From NCBI GenBank assembly GCA_021083345.1, contig JAJGRE010000004.1, forward strand, positions 62,001-126,000: 64,000 bases of DNA, given 5' to 3'. Shown here piece after piece: positions 16,179 to 26,706 of this stretch. The notes under the pieces were generated by a model. That model was not told where the DNA came from and searched no databases. It saw only the letters and a program-made list of their open reading frames with translations. How positions within the stretch are numbered: the stretch's first letter is position 1; every line of letters begins with the position of its first letter. The stretch is from Calditrichales bacterium MX18-03 (GTDB taxonomy: Bacteria; Bacillota; Clostridia; Lutisporales; Lutisporaceae). Both the position numbers and the translations under genes were made by a program.

Positions 16179-18473
16179 TTAAAATATGTCTAGCTCTTTA
16201 TCTACTACGGTATTGCTAGATTTCTTAATAGTACATTTTTCTATAATACTTCCATGTTTGATAGAAATTAAGAATTCCTGGTCTTTACCATAATTTCTTA
16301 TCGGAACTCTCAACTTATAGTCATCAGTATCAATCATAGTCATAAATATTTTTTGTCCTCCAGTATATACATTACATTCAAAACCTTCTGCATTATTAAT
16401 TTCTGCTCTTAATTCATTAAAGGCTTTAAGATTTGATATATGGCCTTCATTAGTGAGTAAACCGCTGTTACTTCCAGGTTTAAATAAGAGAGCTGTAATT
16501 ATATTTTCTTGTAGAGATACCCCACCATGAGTAAATCTTGTTGTTCGCCTAAGCGAATTAATACTATTTATAAAACATATTTTTTTATTTTTTAACTCAA
16601 CAAAGTCAGCGACTTTCAAGTCACTTTTGTAAAACATAGTATCAACTTTTTCATTTGAAGGGAGTACCAAGTATCTACCTTTTTTCTTTTCTGTATCCAA
16701 TTCACTATCTTGTACTTCTATCTTTGTCTCAACATCTATGAATCCGTGATCAGATAATAACATAACATCAAACTTTCTATCGATGCAGTAATTAATCATG
16801 GTTTTTAGTTCACATATCGCAGCCGAAATTTTTTGTGCACTATTATAACTATGAATTGTATTATCAATATCGTTATAGAAACAAAAAACACAGCCACTGT
16901 AATCATAAGTTGACTTGAACTCTTCAAACGATATAACTTGACATTTTAATATCTTTGATAACTTTTCTGCCCTCCATTTTATGATTTGATTAATTGTCTT
17001 ATCTCCTTTTATTAACTCAAACACATTCTTACTATTTATCCTTAACTTTTCATCTGTAATAAAGTACCCATTCATACAAATTTCAGTTTCGGTTGGAATT
17101 AAAGAGAAAACATCATGATCTATCACTTCTGCGGAGTTTGTACTATTTTTCAATTCCTTTGCAAGTTCATATCTGAGTCCATCAGCAAAAATAAATACTG
17201 TATTCTTACTAAATTTAATATTTTTTAACACTTCATCTTGCCTTTGAACCCCTGACTTATCAGCCAATATGTCATTATAGCAACTTATATACTTACTGTT
17301 AATATTACTAATCACATTAAAATACATATTATCTATCTTCTCTATTACCTTTGAACTCTCTATTTTGATATAGAATTCGTAGTTGTACGATAACTCTTCA
17401 CATAATCCTGATATTTCACGATAAAGGTTATCAATTTCCCATAATTTCTCCTTATATTCTTTAATTATTATCCCTATAGTATTGGTGTGGAACGAATAAG
17501 AGACATACTGCTTCAAAAGCTTGTCCAGTAAGTTAATCTTGGTTATAAACTCTGCTATATTACACATTGAATTAGTCCACAACTGAGTACGATCTATCAT
17601 TGCATGATTGTAATCTTGAATATTATCAGCTATAAATTTTTCAAACAAAGCTGGTATAATATAACTGATTCTGTTTATAGCTTTATTAATAAATTTTTTA
17701 TTAATACCTTGTATTTCTTTATCAAAATAAGTACTGTTTTCTCTAATAAAATTGAAAATCTTTCTAAGCTCTTCAATGCTAATATTGATTAAATCATCGC
17801 TAAACTCAGCATCAAAATTATTCCCTTGTTCAGATAGAAATAATGTAACTAGTATTTTTTCAAATAAGTTACTGTTATCTTCTATTTCCGATATGTTTAT
17901 GTTATAGCTATCCTTAAGGCTTTGTGTAATCCCATCGTAAAGATAAAATTCCTTTGCCTTAGCAATACTAAAATCACCTTTTATAAAGTCTATCAATATA
18001 TCCTTTGGCGTTTTCTCTATACCAGTAAATGCCCTTGTTAAGCTTTTTTTAAGTATTTCACAAGTAATAACTTCGTTATTACTTAAATCAGATATTACAG
18101 CATCAAAGTTTTCAATAAATAGTTTATACTGGTCTTTTGTTAAGTTAAAAGCCCCCGCCAGCTTGTTTTTTATATTTTCAGAATAGCTAAGTATCATTCC
18201 AGGTGTAATAACGAGACTTTTTACCCTATTTGTTGCAACTAACCCACTTATATCAATATCAAATTTACTATAAATTGCATTGATTTTGTTTGTAGGTAGA
18301 TTACTAATTAGATTTTGCAATGCAATTTTTGAATTACTATTTAAGATGGCAATATTAATATCATTACATAAATTAGTAATAATACTTTCAAAATGCCCTA
18401 TTTCATCATAGATAAAGACAGGGATAATACCTGCTTTACTTCTAATAATTTTTTGTATTGTTTTTACTAGAAT
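16179..18473 (-). CDS. pglZ: BREX phosphatase-domain protein PglZ, start unclear
   Basis: The core has the alkaline phosphatase-like PglZ pattern: NTVFIFADGLRYELAKEL, VMLLSDHGFIDV and a late FTHGGVSLQENIITALLF. PglZ is a core BREX component. The first ordinary start codon in frame is TTG 18320, but the frame is open back to 18494 and the upstream part reads like protein (IIPVFIYDEIGHFESIITN, AILNSNSKIALQN), fitting a PglZ N-terminus. No ATG, GTG or TTG exists there. An ATT at 18473, about 10 nt after AGGG, is used here as a tentative start. A sequencing or real frameshift is the alternative: an ATG at 18498 in another frame runs only 17 codons. Confidence 0.8.
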   Translation of the reverse strand: MLVKTIQKIIRSKAGIIPVFIYDEIGHFESIITNLCNDINIAILNSNSKIALQNLISNLPTNKINAIYSKFDIDISGLVATNRVKSLVITPGMILSYSENIKNKLAGAFNLTKDQYKLFIENFDAVISDLSNNEVITCEILKKSLTRAFTGIEKTPKDILIDFIKGDFSIAKAKEFYLYDGITQSLKDSYNINISEIEDNSNLFEKILVTLFLSEQGNNFDAEFSDDLINISIEELRKIFNFIRENSTYFDKEIQGINKKFINKAINRISYIIPALFEKFIADNIQDYNHAMIDRTQLWTNSMCNIAEFITKINLLDKLLKQYVSYSFHTNTIGIIIKEYKEKLWEIDNLYREISGLCEELSYNYEFYIKIESSKVIEKIDNMYFNVISNINSKYISCYNDILADKSGVQRQDEVLKNIKFSKNTVFIFADGLRYELAKELKNSTNSAEVIDHDVFSLIPTETEICMNGYFITDEKLRINSKNVFELIKGDKTINQIIKWRAEKLSKILKCQVISFEEFKSTYDYSGCVFCFYNDIDNTIHSYNSAQKISAAICELKTMINYCIDRKFDVMLLSDHGFIDVETKIEVQDSELDTEKKKGRYLVLPSNEKVDTMFYKSDLKVADFVELKNKKICFINSINSLRRTTRFTHGGVSLQENIITALLFKPGSNSGLLTNEGHISNLKAFNELRAEINNAEGFECNVYTGGQKIFMTMIDTDDYKLRVPIRNYGKDQEFLISIKHGSIIEKCTIKKSSNTVVDKELDIF

Positions 18474-18503
18474 ATACGTATATATCCCTGCCTTTCATAG
18501 TAC

Positions 18504-21500
18504 TTAGTTTATAACCTTCCAGCTTTCTATTGCTTTTACACAATCAGTTAATATTTTTTCTTGTTTTTCTAACTCTTTTCTTTCGCTAGAACTTGTACTA
18601 TTTTGCAACTTGGATTTAACTACTTGAAGCCTCGGCTTGAATATGTCATTACCTAATCTCCTTATTTCATTTTGCATCACGTATTTTTTATCTTCTTCAA
18701 ATTCTAATAGGAAATGAGTGAGATGCCATATTATAACCTGTTTATTCGCTCCTGAGCCTGCTAGAACTTTTTGCTGCAATAGAGGTTCCTCTAAATCTTT
18801 GCTACCTTTTCCTGCTAAGGTTATATTTGAAGAACCTATTTTTGCACCACTACGAATAATGTCAATAATTGGTTTTTCTAAAATAGCTTCAATTTCTTCC
18901 ACAATACCATATCCATTTTCAAATGCTTTCTCAATTTGTAGTTTTATTAAAGTTTCAAGCTCTGTATCTAAGTAAAGTTTTGGGGAACCAGCTATTAAAA
19001 CATCTTTAGCTACAGCCCTAATATAGTTAAGCACAACTTTTTTAATATCATAATCTTTATTAGGTTTTTGCGCAATATGGGGGAATTCCTCCTCTATAGT
19101 CTTAATATCCTGTTCACCTACTTCATAAATTTTGTATACTACTTGATCAATTTCTTGTTGTATATTATTTAGTTCATCTTCAAGCTCATAATATTTATTT
19201 GTAAATATCTCATATCCTTCATTAACTGTTCTAGCCCCATTATTGAATCCATATACTAGCTCTACCTCATGATAAAAATCAGATAAATAATTGAACCCTA
19301 AAAGAAACTCTTTTATTTCTTTTGCTTTACCAGTTATATTGATAATTAATTGCTCACTTTCTCTATCTGGTACTTTGTATGGTACTCTAAGCATATCACA
19401 TACCTGAAAAGATGGAGATGGATTAAACTTTTTTAAAATATAATTGACAAACTTGCTATTTATAAATCCTAAAAGATAAAGATTATTAATAGTATCTGAA
19501 AAAATACATGAACCTTTAACATCAAAGATACAGTCTGGTGGTAAATATCTACCACTAAACACGTTCTCACTGGTTATATCACTATATGTAATACCTTCTC
19601 TAAAAAAATAACTCTGATTCTTAATAGTTCTAGTTTCACTACCATATTTTTTCTTAGCAAAAGCTTTGATCTCTTTTCCATCATTTGCCCAATATATATA
19701 ATCAAAAATATTATTTGCAAATTTTGAATATCCCCCACCTTTAGCATACTTGTACCAATTCTGATTTAACTGATCATTAGGGATTTCCCACTTGAGCTTT
19801 AAAAATCGGGCATTATCCCCAGTGATCATACCTTGTTTAATTTCAACATAATCTCCAAATGGTTTTATTGTTATGAGTTTTTGAATTAAATTATTAGAAA
19901 CATCATACAAAAAAGGATAGAGTGCAATCTTTTTAAACTCACTCTGTAGAAAACTATATTTAATCTCACTATCCAAATATTTATCAATGTACTGTGAATT
20001 TTTCCATTTCAATGCATTCATAGCCCAAGAGAGCTTTTTATAATTTTTTTCATCGCTGAATATTAATATCGCAGACTTTACAGCTGGTCCTTCAAAAACC
20101 CCAGCTCCAAGATTTACTATCATGTGTATATAAGTTTTATCTAAAATCATTGTTCTTAGGTTTGTATGGCTTTCTAATGTTAAGAAAGAGTCTGAACTAA
20201 TAAATCCAATATATCCCCTTTTACAGATTAATTCAGTTGCACGCTCAACAAATGCTTCAAATAAGTTATGATAATTCCTGGGATAATAATCTTTGAGGAA
20301 CTTAGCTGTATCCTCATCCAGTTTGCGTAATCCTGAATAAGGTGGGTTCATTACAATTATATTGAACCGATTCTTGAAGAAAAGTCTTGCATCTCTTTTA
20401 GCTATACGCTTTTGAGCTGATATATATTTCCCAATATCTTCAGATTTGTACTGTTTTTCTGTGAAATCAATCTCTATATCAAAAAAAGAAATCTGAACAA
20501 ATTCCTCTTCATCATTTTCCCAGCGATAAAGAGAATTTGCCTTTAAAATATTCATATTGAATAAGTTGAGATTCTTTATTTTTACATCAAGTGCCTTAGT
20601 CTTAGCTTTAAACCATAAGTTTAGTGCTGTTATTTGCAATGGTTCTCTTTGGATATCTACTCCAAATATATTTTTCTCCAGAATAAAGTTAATTATTGTA
20701 CTATCACTCCATTCTGGATGTTCAATTTTGTAAAGTTCATAAAACACATCAAAAGCGTAAACCAAGAAATTACCCGCACCACAAGCTGGATCTAGAAGCT
20801 TTATTGTTTTTATGCTTCTATTTTCTTTAAAATATGGTCTTAATGTATTATCAATAATATATTTTACTACCCAGCGTGGCGTGTAATATTCTCCAAACTG
20901 TGTTTGTTCTTCTTCTAGGTTACTTAGTATTTCATAAAATATATTATCAGCATAAGATACTTCCTTGTTTTCCTTTGCTTCTCTTAGCTCATCTTCCTTA
21001 ATATCCACCCAATACTGATAAATCCATCCCAAAAAATCATCTTCAAAATACTCCTCATTATCTATTTTGTTAATTAAAAAAAGTATTTCTTTTACCCCAC
21101 TAAAGTCAGGGTGAACCAGATTATGCTCATAGTCTTTAAATAGTAAGGGCACTTCTCTTGCCATTTCTTTCGATAATTCTGAGAGCATAAATAAAAACTG
21201 ATAGTACTCTATGTCTTCCTCTTCATTATCTTTTTTTTCCATTGCAATAATAGCTTCATTATACCTTTGAGCTAAATCGGTGAAGGCTATAGGAGAAATA
21301 CTATTAAAATCAGGTAGAATCTGATCATAGACTCTACTATCTAAAAGTCCCTCTAGGACTTTACTTATAAGCCCCCTTTTTTCCATTGTTTTAAAGCATA
21401 TCAGTATATGCAAAAAAGTTCTTGCGCTATCTTGGACATAAGCAATATATTCTTTCTTGTTTCCAGCAATTCTTCTGCTTTCAAATAAGCTTATTAGGTT

Positions 21501-21653
21501 GTTTCTAATTACTGAGTCATATTCACTAAGTGGTTTGTTTATAATAACATTTCCATTTATATCAAATCCGAACTTCTCCATTTTACCAGCTATACTTTTT
21601 ATAATGGTGTCTCTAAGTTTTGATATTACTGGTTTTAGCGTTGCTCTTGACAT
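18504..21653 (-). CDS. pglX: BREX adenine-specific DNA methyltransferase PglX
   Basis: 1049 residues, slightly short for the family. SAM-binding motif I is KLLDPACGAGNFLVYAFDVF near 286 and the amino-methylase catalytic motif is NPPYSG near 438. The regions before and after match the large type IIG-like layout of PglX, with a target-recognition region in the C-terminal half. It methylates an asymmetric adenine site to mark self DNA; the site cannot be read from sequence. TAGGAGG precedes the ATG, 10 bp after brxC. Confidence 0.93.
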   Translation of the reverse strand: MSRATLKPVISKLRDTIIKSIAGKMEKFGFDINGNVIINKPLSEYDSVIRNNLISLFESRRIAGNKKEYIAYVQDSARTFLHILICFKTMEKRGLISKVLEGLLDSRVYDQILPDFNSISPIAFTDLAQRYNEAIIAMEKKDNEEEDIEYYQFLFMLSELSKEMAREVPLLFKDYEHNLVHPDFSGVKEILFLINKIDNEEYFEDDFLGWIYQYWVDIKEDELREAKENKEVSYADNIFYEILSNLEEEQTQFGEYYTPRWVVKYIIDNTLRPYFKENRSIKTIKLLDPACGAGNFLVYAFDVFYELYKIEHPEWSDSTIINFILEKNIFGVDIQREPLQITALNLWFKAKTKALDVKIKNLNLFNMNILKANSLYRWENDEEEFVQISFFDIEIDFTEKQYKSEDIGKYISAQKRIAKRDARLFFKNRFNIIVMNPPYSGLRKLDEDTAKFLKDYYPRNYHNLFEAFVERATELICKRGYIGFISSDSFLTLESHTNLRTMILDKTYIHMIVNLGAGVFEGPAVKSAILIFSDEKNYKKLSWAMNALKWKNSQYIDKYLDSEIKYSFLQSEFKKIALYPFLYDVSNNLIQKLITIKPFGDYVEIKQGMITGDNARFLKLKWEIPNDQLNQNWYKYAKGGGYSKFANNIFDYIYWANDGKEIKAFAKKKYGSETRTIKNQSYFFREGITYSDITSENVFSGRYLPPDCIFDVKGSCIFSDTINNLYLLGFINSKFVNYILKKFNPSPSFQVCDMLRVPYKVPDRESEQLIINITGKAKEIKEFLLGFNYLSDFYHEVELVYGFNNGARTVNEGYEIFTNKYYELEDELNNIQQEIDQVVYKIYEVGEQDIKTIEEEFPHIAQKPNKDYDIKKVVLNYIRAVAKDVLIAGSPKLYLDTELETLIKLQIEKAFENGYGIVEEIEAILEKPIIDIIRSGAKIGSSNITLAGKGSKDLEEPLLQQKVLAGSGANKQVIIWHLTHFLLEFEEDKKYVMQNEIRRLGNDIFKPRLQVVKSKLQNSTSSSERKELEKQEKILTDCVKAIESWKVIN

Positions 21654-21663
21654 TTCAGACCTC

Positions 21664-24600
21664 CTATAATTCTAGTGTAATCTTTTTTCCAGCTTCTAAA
21701 TCCCTCTTAATCTTTTCTTTTATTTCACTAAACACAACGTCTAGCTCATTAAGTTTTTCTATACTATCAATATTAATGATTTTACCATTTGAGTAAGACC
21801 TGAATTTTTTAGACACACGATTAATTACATGTGGGGTGCCTTTTTGCTCTATACCTGTTATATTTCCTCCACAGTCCTGTGGATTCCTTGGTCCTTGGAT
21901 TTGATTTTGGTCATTAAACAAATGAACCTGTTTAACTGCATCTATTTTAGATTGAGCTAATCCATTCATCAATCTCCTTAAATCATCCAAGTTGCCAACA
22001 TTTCTAACTTTTATTCCCTCAAAGGCAAAATCGTTCAACTTTATAAATGGGATTATCTCCATTACTTTGTTTTTTTGATGTTCTGTTATACGCTCCCATT
22101 CAGTGAGTTCTTTGATATATTTTACAATTGAATTATAAAGTTGCTCATATTCCTTATATTTTTCATTAAACTCTATTTTGTACTTCTTTAGTATGTCTTC
22201 ATAGTATCTAACTTCACCTACAATAAATTTTTTGTAAGCATCTTCCATTCTATCCTTTTCGAGACTACCTGAGTTCTTAAGCATGGTAAATATATTGCAT
22301 ACGGTAGAAATTTTTTCTTTATTTTCTACAATGTAAAGAGCCCTTAAAAATTTCTTCACCATCTCAGGATCATTTACTTTTTTATTAAAAGTTAAAATAA
22401 TATCCTCTGAATCAGTTCTCTTTTCAATATCATTTGAAATAACTGAAATAACTGATAATTCTTCTCTTATATCATTAGTAACTATCTCTGAATGTACATC
22501 TATTTCGACATTGTTAACCTTGTGAGTTAACATCTTAATTTTATCCGCAACATCTTTTAACTTAATTTCTACAACCATATTTGCATCAATAGATTTTATA
22601 GTGACAATCGCATTCTTAATCTCTCCGTCAGATATATTTATTTTAGTAAACTTGCAGCTATCAAAGACATCTCTTTTCCTTGGAGCAAATGGTCCATTTT
22701 TACTTGTCAACTCATGATTATCCTCTGGTATTGAATAAACTCTACCTTCACGAGCAATTTTTAAGTCACTGCTCTTAATAGCTAATGCCGTAAGTATTTT
22801 TATAATATCGAGTTCCCATCCATATTTACCCTTTGTAAATTCGTCTATTACAGTTGAGCCATCTTTTTCAAATCCACCTTCAGGGAAGCATTTTATGAAC
22901 TCATTGTAGTATCTGTTCCCTGTATTGAGAGCACCATTGGAATCTATTAAATCTAAATCCTTTAAGTATGCAGAATTCATTTTTTGGGTTGGAGATAGTA
23001 TTTCTTTTTGAATATAAGTATCAACTTGCTCTCTTAGCATCTTGCCAAAAAACATTGTGTACTTCTTCCTTAACATTTTTTCACATTCAGTAATCATTCT
23101 TTGAGATGCAGGAGTAGAGAAGTCTTTATTTTCTTGCCCGTTGTATGAAATAATTGCATACTTGAAACAGTCCTCTATCATTTTGTCAACATCACTATCG
23201 ACTAATGTGTCCCTCTTAGTTTCAATTTGTATTCTTAGTTTCTGGTCTATTCCAAAATCAGCCTCACGCTTTAGTGCTTCGTCCATCTGTAAATAGAACT
23301 TAGCTGCCTTATAAAGCAAATTCCCATCATATTTTCTCTCAGGTATAATAAACAATTTTTCTTTATTATTACTTGCTTCCAAAGCATGTTTTTTTATATT
23401 TTCAATTTCGTTTTCAAAAGGAATACAAGAGTAAACATTAGGAAGTTCATTACTTATATCAGACGACTTCAATACAAATGCTATATCCTTTGCAAAATCG
23501 TTAATTTTGCCTGTTATTTGATTTTTCCCAGAACTAATTTTGGTATTGAATATTTTATATATCTTTGAATTTATATAATCTCTAATTGCTGATTCAGTAA
23601 TTGACTGTATGTTTTTAATTCTTGTCCATACATCGGATTCTTTCTTTGTAATTGGCTTGTATATTCCACCTTCGTTATTAATAAAATTTTCATTTGTAAG
23701 TATTTCAAGATAGTCAATCAGTTTATTTTCATCATTTATCAAACTTTCACTATAGACAAAGGGTAATAATAAACTAGGTTTAACCCCTTCAGGTTTTACT
23801 TGAGTCAATAATACAATAGACTTTAAAACTTTTAATAGTACAGATTTATTAACAGGTTTGTTTTTACCGTCAACTATTGGTGCACCTTCCAATCCAATAA
23901 TTAGATCGCTGTATTCTTCTTCTATACTTCTTTTACTCTTAAGCTCTTCATATATAAGCTCAATATCAACAAAATATCCAATTTCTTTTTCGTATACATC
24001 TGGATTCTTAACAATTGATTTTACTGTTTTCATCATATTTCTTGCGGACCCTTTGCTCTCATTCTTGAGTAGGTCTTTCATATAAGCAAGCTGGAAAGGA
24101 TAGAAAGGATACGATGCAACAATATTGGGCATTTCAATTTTCCCATCCGCAGTATCTGATAAATATGCACCAGAAAAAAGATATTGGAGTTTGGGTAAAT
24201 TTACGCTACTTTCAATAACTTTTCTTGATTCATCCGTTTTTGTTAGGTATCTCTTTTTAACTATCCAAACCATTTCTTCAGGATAGAGTATTTGCTCTTG
24301 TCCAAAACGATGTATCATTCTCTCTGCAACTTCCGTAGTCAGAAGTTTAGTTTTTGCTTCAAGAGAAGTCACAATAAACCATATATCATTGTTCAAAAGC
24401 TCAATTAAGCCTTCAAATTTACGAACCTTTTCACCAGTATCTAGAACATCCAGGATTTCATCAATGAGAATAATCATTCTTTTTTTATTTGATTGTTTCA
24501 AAACCGCCTTTAAAAATCCTGCAACATCCATGGCGGAATATTCTTTATCTTCATCAAAGGGAAGATTCAACTGCCTTGATATTTCCTTAGGCAAGCAATC

Positions 24601-25095
24601 GACAATAGTATCACCAGTTTTAGTTATATGGTTTGCAGAGAAAATAAAGGTTAAATAATCTGCAGGTTTAATGTTGCCTATTAATTCTGCAATATCACTG
24701 TTTCTCACTTTCTCCTGTATTGATTTAATAACACTTAGTTTGCCAATATTTCCATTTTCATCTTTGTACTCAATAAAATTCTCACTGAATAGTATGTTAA
24801 GCACTTTCAACAAATGTGATTTACCTGCCCCAAAGAAACCTCTTATCCACACTCCAGGCCCAATTCTGTCACGGTATTTATCCTGCAATAATTGACACTT
24901 CATTTTCAGATTAGGGAACATCTCTGGATCGTCGAAAAAGTAAGCAACAAAGCAACCTAATATATCTTCAACGTTATTGGTTATTACATATTCATCAATG
25001 TCTAGTGCAGTTACTTTTTTATTCTCATCAACAGTAACAACATCACTAAATACCCTTTTTATATCTTTACTAAAAGACTCATATACTTTTTTCAT
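21664..25095 (-). CDS. brxC: BREX ATP-binding protein BrxC
   Basis: 1143 residues, of the large P-loop DUF499-like class. Walker A is IRGFFGAGKSHLLKVLN near residues 83-98, and Walker B is KRMIILIDEILDVLD near 205-215. The C-terminal third has long charged helices (KDRMEDAYKKFIVGE and others), which are probably coiled coils. BrxC is an essential ATPase of the BREX complex. GAGGGG precedes the ATG, 18 bp after brxB. No disruption seen. Confidence 0.93.
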   Translation of the reverse strand: MKKVYESFSKDIKRVFSDVVTVDENKKVTALDIDEYVITNNVEDILGCFVAYFFDDPEMFPNLKMKCQLLQDKYRDRIGPGVWIRGFFGAGKSHLLKVLNILFSENFIEYKDENGNIGKLSVIKSIQEKVRNSDIAELIGNIKPADYLTFIFSANHITKTGDTIVDCLPKEISRQLNLPFDEDKEYSAMDVAGFLKAVLKQSNKKRMIILIDEILDVLDTGEKVRKFEGLIELLNNDIWFIVTSLEAKTKLLTTEVAERMIHRFGQEQILYPEEMVWIVKKRYLTKTDESRKVIESSVNLPKLQYLFSGAYLSDTADGKIEMPNIVASYPFYPFQLAYMKDLLKNESKGSARNMMKTVKSIVKNPDVYEKEIGYFVDIELIYEELKSKRSIEEEYSDLIIGLEGAPIVDGKNKPVNKSVLLKVLKSIVLLTQVKPEGVKPSLLLPFVYSESLINDENKLIDYLEILTNENFINNEGGIYKPITKKESDVWTRIKNIQSITESAIRDYINSKIYKIFNTKISSGKNQITGKINDFAKDIAFVLKSSDISNELPNVYSCIPFENEIENIKKHALEASNNKEKLFIIPERKYDGNLLYKAAKFYLQMDEALKREADFGIDQKLRIQIETKRDTLVDSDVDKMIEDCFKYAIISYNGQENKDFSTPASQRMITECEKMLRKKYTMFFGKMLREQVDTYIQKEILSPTQKMNSAYLKDLDLIDSNGALNTGNRYYNEFIKCFPEGGFEKDGSTVIDEFTKGKYGWELDIIKILTALAIKSSDLKIAREGRVYSIPEDNHELTSKNGPFAPRKRDVFDSCKFTKINISDGEIKNAIVTIKSIDANMVVEIKLKDVADKIKMLTHKVNNVEIDVHSEIVTNDIREELSVISVISNDIEKRTDSEDIILTFNKKVNDPEMVKKFLRALYIVENKEKISTVCNIFTMLKNSGSLEKDRMEDAYKKFIVGEVRYYEDILKKYKIEFNEKYKEYEQLYNSIVKYIKELTEWERITEHQKNKVMEIIPFIKLNDFAFEGIKVRNVGNLDDLRRLMNGLAQSKIDAVKQVHLFNDQNQIQGPRNPQDCGGNITGIEQKGTPHVINRVSKKFRSYSNGKIINIDSIEKLNELDVVFSEIKEKIKRDLEAGKKITLEL

Positions 25096-25113
25096 ATTCG
25101 TATACCCCTCTTA

Positions 25114-25686
25114 CTAATTAGATTTATAGTCAAATACGCAGGAGCGAAAACTATCTTGAGTTATCTTGATAGTTCTTCCACTTGTTGTATCTGTTTTATA
25201 ATACTCGAACTCATTTAAACTGTATTCTTCCTTTAGTCCGACAGTTAACCAAATAATTGGTATCTCTCTCTCTAATATTAAATAATTATCAAACATATAC
25301 GCTGATAAAAAATGAATTGGGTCGAAACCATTAATATAAAGTGCTGAATCTTCTATAATTAATAATTTTTTTGCATTATTTGAATTGATAAAATCAATGA
25401 TATATTCCTCTAAAGTTTCACAAAGTTTCCTTTGAAATTTAGGACTTTCATTCCCATACTTTACTTCTAACTCCGCAATTATGTCTTCATCGCCAGTCCA
25501 TTCTTGACTCTTAAAGAAATTATTTACATTAACAATCTCAGTTGCTTCAAATTCTTCTTTTACTTTGTTTTGTACAAATCCGCACATTAGAGGTGTTTCG
25601 AAAAACATTATGCGAATGGGTCTTGACGGTGGCTTAGTAATAACTCTTTTTATTTCAGCCATTACGCTATTTATAATTTTTTGCAT
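25114..25686 (-). CDS. brxB: BREX protein BrxB (DUF1788-like)
   Basis: 190 residues. Begins MQKIINSVMAEIKRVITKPP; the middle has hydrophobic strands typical of the domain (KKLLIIEDSALYINGFDPIHF, SAYMFDNYLILEREIPIIWLT). Identification leans on position between brxA and brxC, size and general fit to DUF1788 more than on any one motif. It overlaps brxA by 20 bp, which suggests translational coupling. Role in BREX not known in detail. Confidence 0.8.
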   Translation of the reverse strand: MQKIINSVMAEIKRVITKPPSRPIRIMFFETPLMCGFVQNKVKEEFEATEIVNVNNFFKSQEWTGDEDIIAELEVKYGNESPKFQRKLCETLEEYIIDFINSNNAKKLLIIEDSALYINGFDPIHFLSAYMFDNYLILEREIPIIWLTVGLKEEYSLNEFEYYKTDTTSGRTIKITQDSFRSCVFDYKSN

Positions 25687-26455
25687 AATCTAATAACCCC
25701 TTTTCACGCTTCGTAATAGTATTTATGTCTCCCAATTTATTTACTTCAACTAGACCTTTTAATTTAGCCCCTGAGATTAAATACTCGATATCAAACTTGT
25801 TTAGTAAGAACCTTTTATACATTTTAGAGTTATAAACCTCATTGGCACTTATGCACTCACCATCGAAGCATAAATAAAGGGTATATACAAACCAGTCTGG
25901 GGTAAGACTAGGCCTTTTTATAGTAATATTTCCTTTCCTACCATCTATCCAACCAAAACTCTCAATATTTTTATATAGAGTGTTTCTGACTTTGGCCATG
26001 CTTGAATCAGTAATACCCTTCTTGATTCTATCAGGTAGCATTTCACCATAATTATTGAGCACCATCTCAAAAAATTTATCTATATCCATTTGTGTGAAAA
26101 TCTTTTGTCCATACTCATTAAAGTTCTTATATACATAACTATCCAAAAATAGTCTCGCTAAAGTTTCATATTCCAAATAATATATAAATAGGTGGTTGCA
26201 TTTTTCCTGATGAGAAATGCTAGAGTTTAGTATCTTTGCAAGTGCTAATACTTTCTCACTTTCACATTTTAGGTATCTTGCTTTAATTGCTACAAAAACT
26301 CGTTTAGCTGCATTTATTTTTTTATCTCTAAAAATCTCTCCATTATCAATTTTCTCAGACACTGCACTTATATCACTGTTTTCATTAATATTTTTAAATA
26401 GCTCGATTGTTTCTTCTACCCATGAACTTACAGTAGTCCACCTTAATTGCTCCAT
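25667..26455 (-). CDS. brxA: BREX protein BrxA (DUF1819-like)
   Basis: 262 residues. Typical BrxA features include an N-terminal stretch KRVFVAIKARYLKC, a central FLDSYVYKNFNEYGQ, a winged-helix-like C-terminal part (LLNKFDIEYLISGAKLKGLV) and an ending resembling a DNA-contact helix. It is the first gene of the BREX operon in type I order. ATG 26455 was preferred over the TTG 12 bp upstream. BrxA-type proteins are thought to bind nucleic acid. The region just upstream holds only a decayed reading frame. Confidence 0.88.
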   Translation of the reverse strand: MEQLRWTTVSSWVEETIELFKNINENSDISAVSEKIDNGEIFRDKKINAAKRVFVAIKARYLKCESEKVLALAKILNSSISHQEKCNHLFIYYLEYETLARLFLDSYVYKNFNEYGQKIFTQMDIDKFFEMVLNNYGEMLPDRIKKGITDSSMAKVRNTLYKNIESFGWIDGRKGNITIKRPSLTPDWFVYTLYLCFDGECISANEVYNSKMYKRFLLNKFDIEYLISGAKLKGLVEVNKLGDINTITKREKGLLDYAKNYK

Positions 26456-26472
26456 AGTATCACCCAATCCCT

Positions 26473-26690
26473 AAATAATAATGTTTTTGCTTTTCCTACA
26501 ATAACAATTACTGATATACCTCTGGTAGTTTTCAACCATATCACCAATACTGCATTCAGGTGTTTTTATTATTACATACCAGGATTTCTATACTAACAGC
26601 CATATCTTTACTAAGCTTATATAGAGTAGTTACCCCTATTACTACAGCTTCTTTTATATCCACCGTATTCGCAAAGCATTCTTAATATCC
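26473..26690 (-). pseudogene. Decayed short reading frame upstream of brxA
   Basis: Two adjoining frames read like one broken protein: DIKEAVVIGVTTLYKLSKDM in one, then IKTPECSIGDMVENYQRYIS in the next, ending at a TAG 20 bp before the brxA start. A frameshift near 26580 and the lack of a start codon suggest a relic. The parent family is not recognised. Confidence 0.35.
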
Positions 26691-26706
26691 ACACTAAAAA
26701 ATCATA

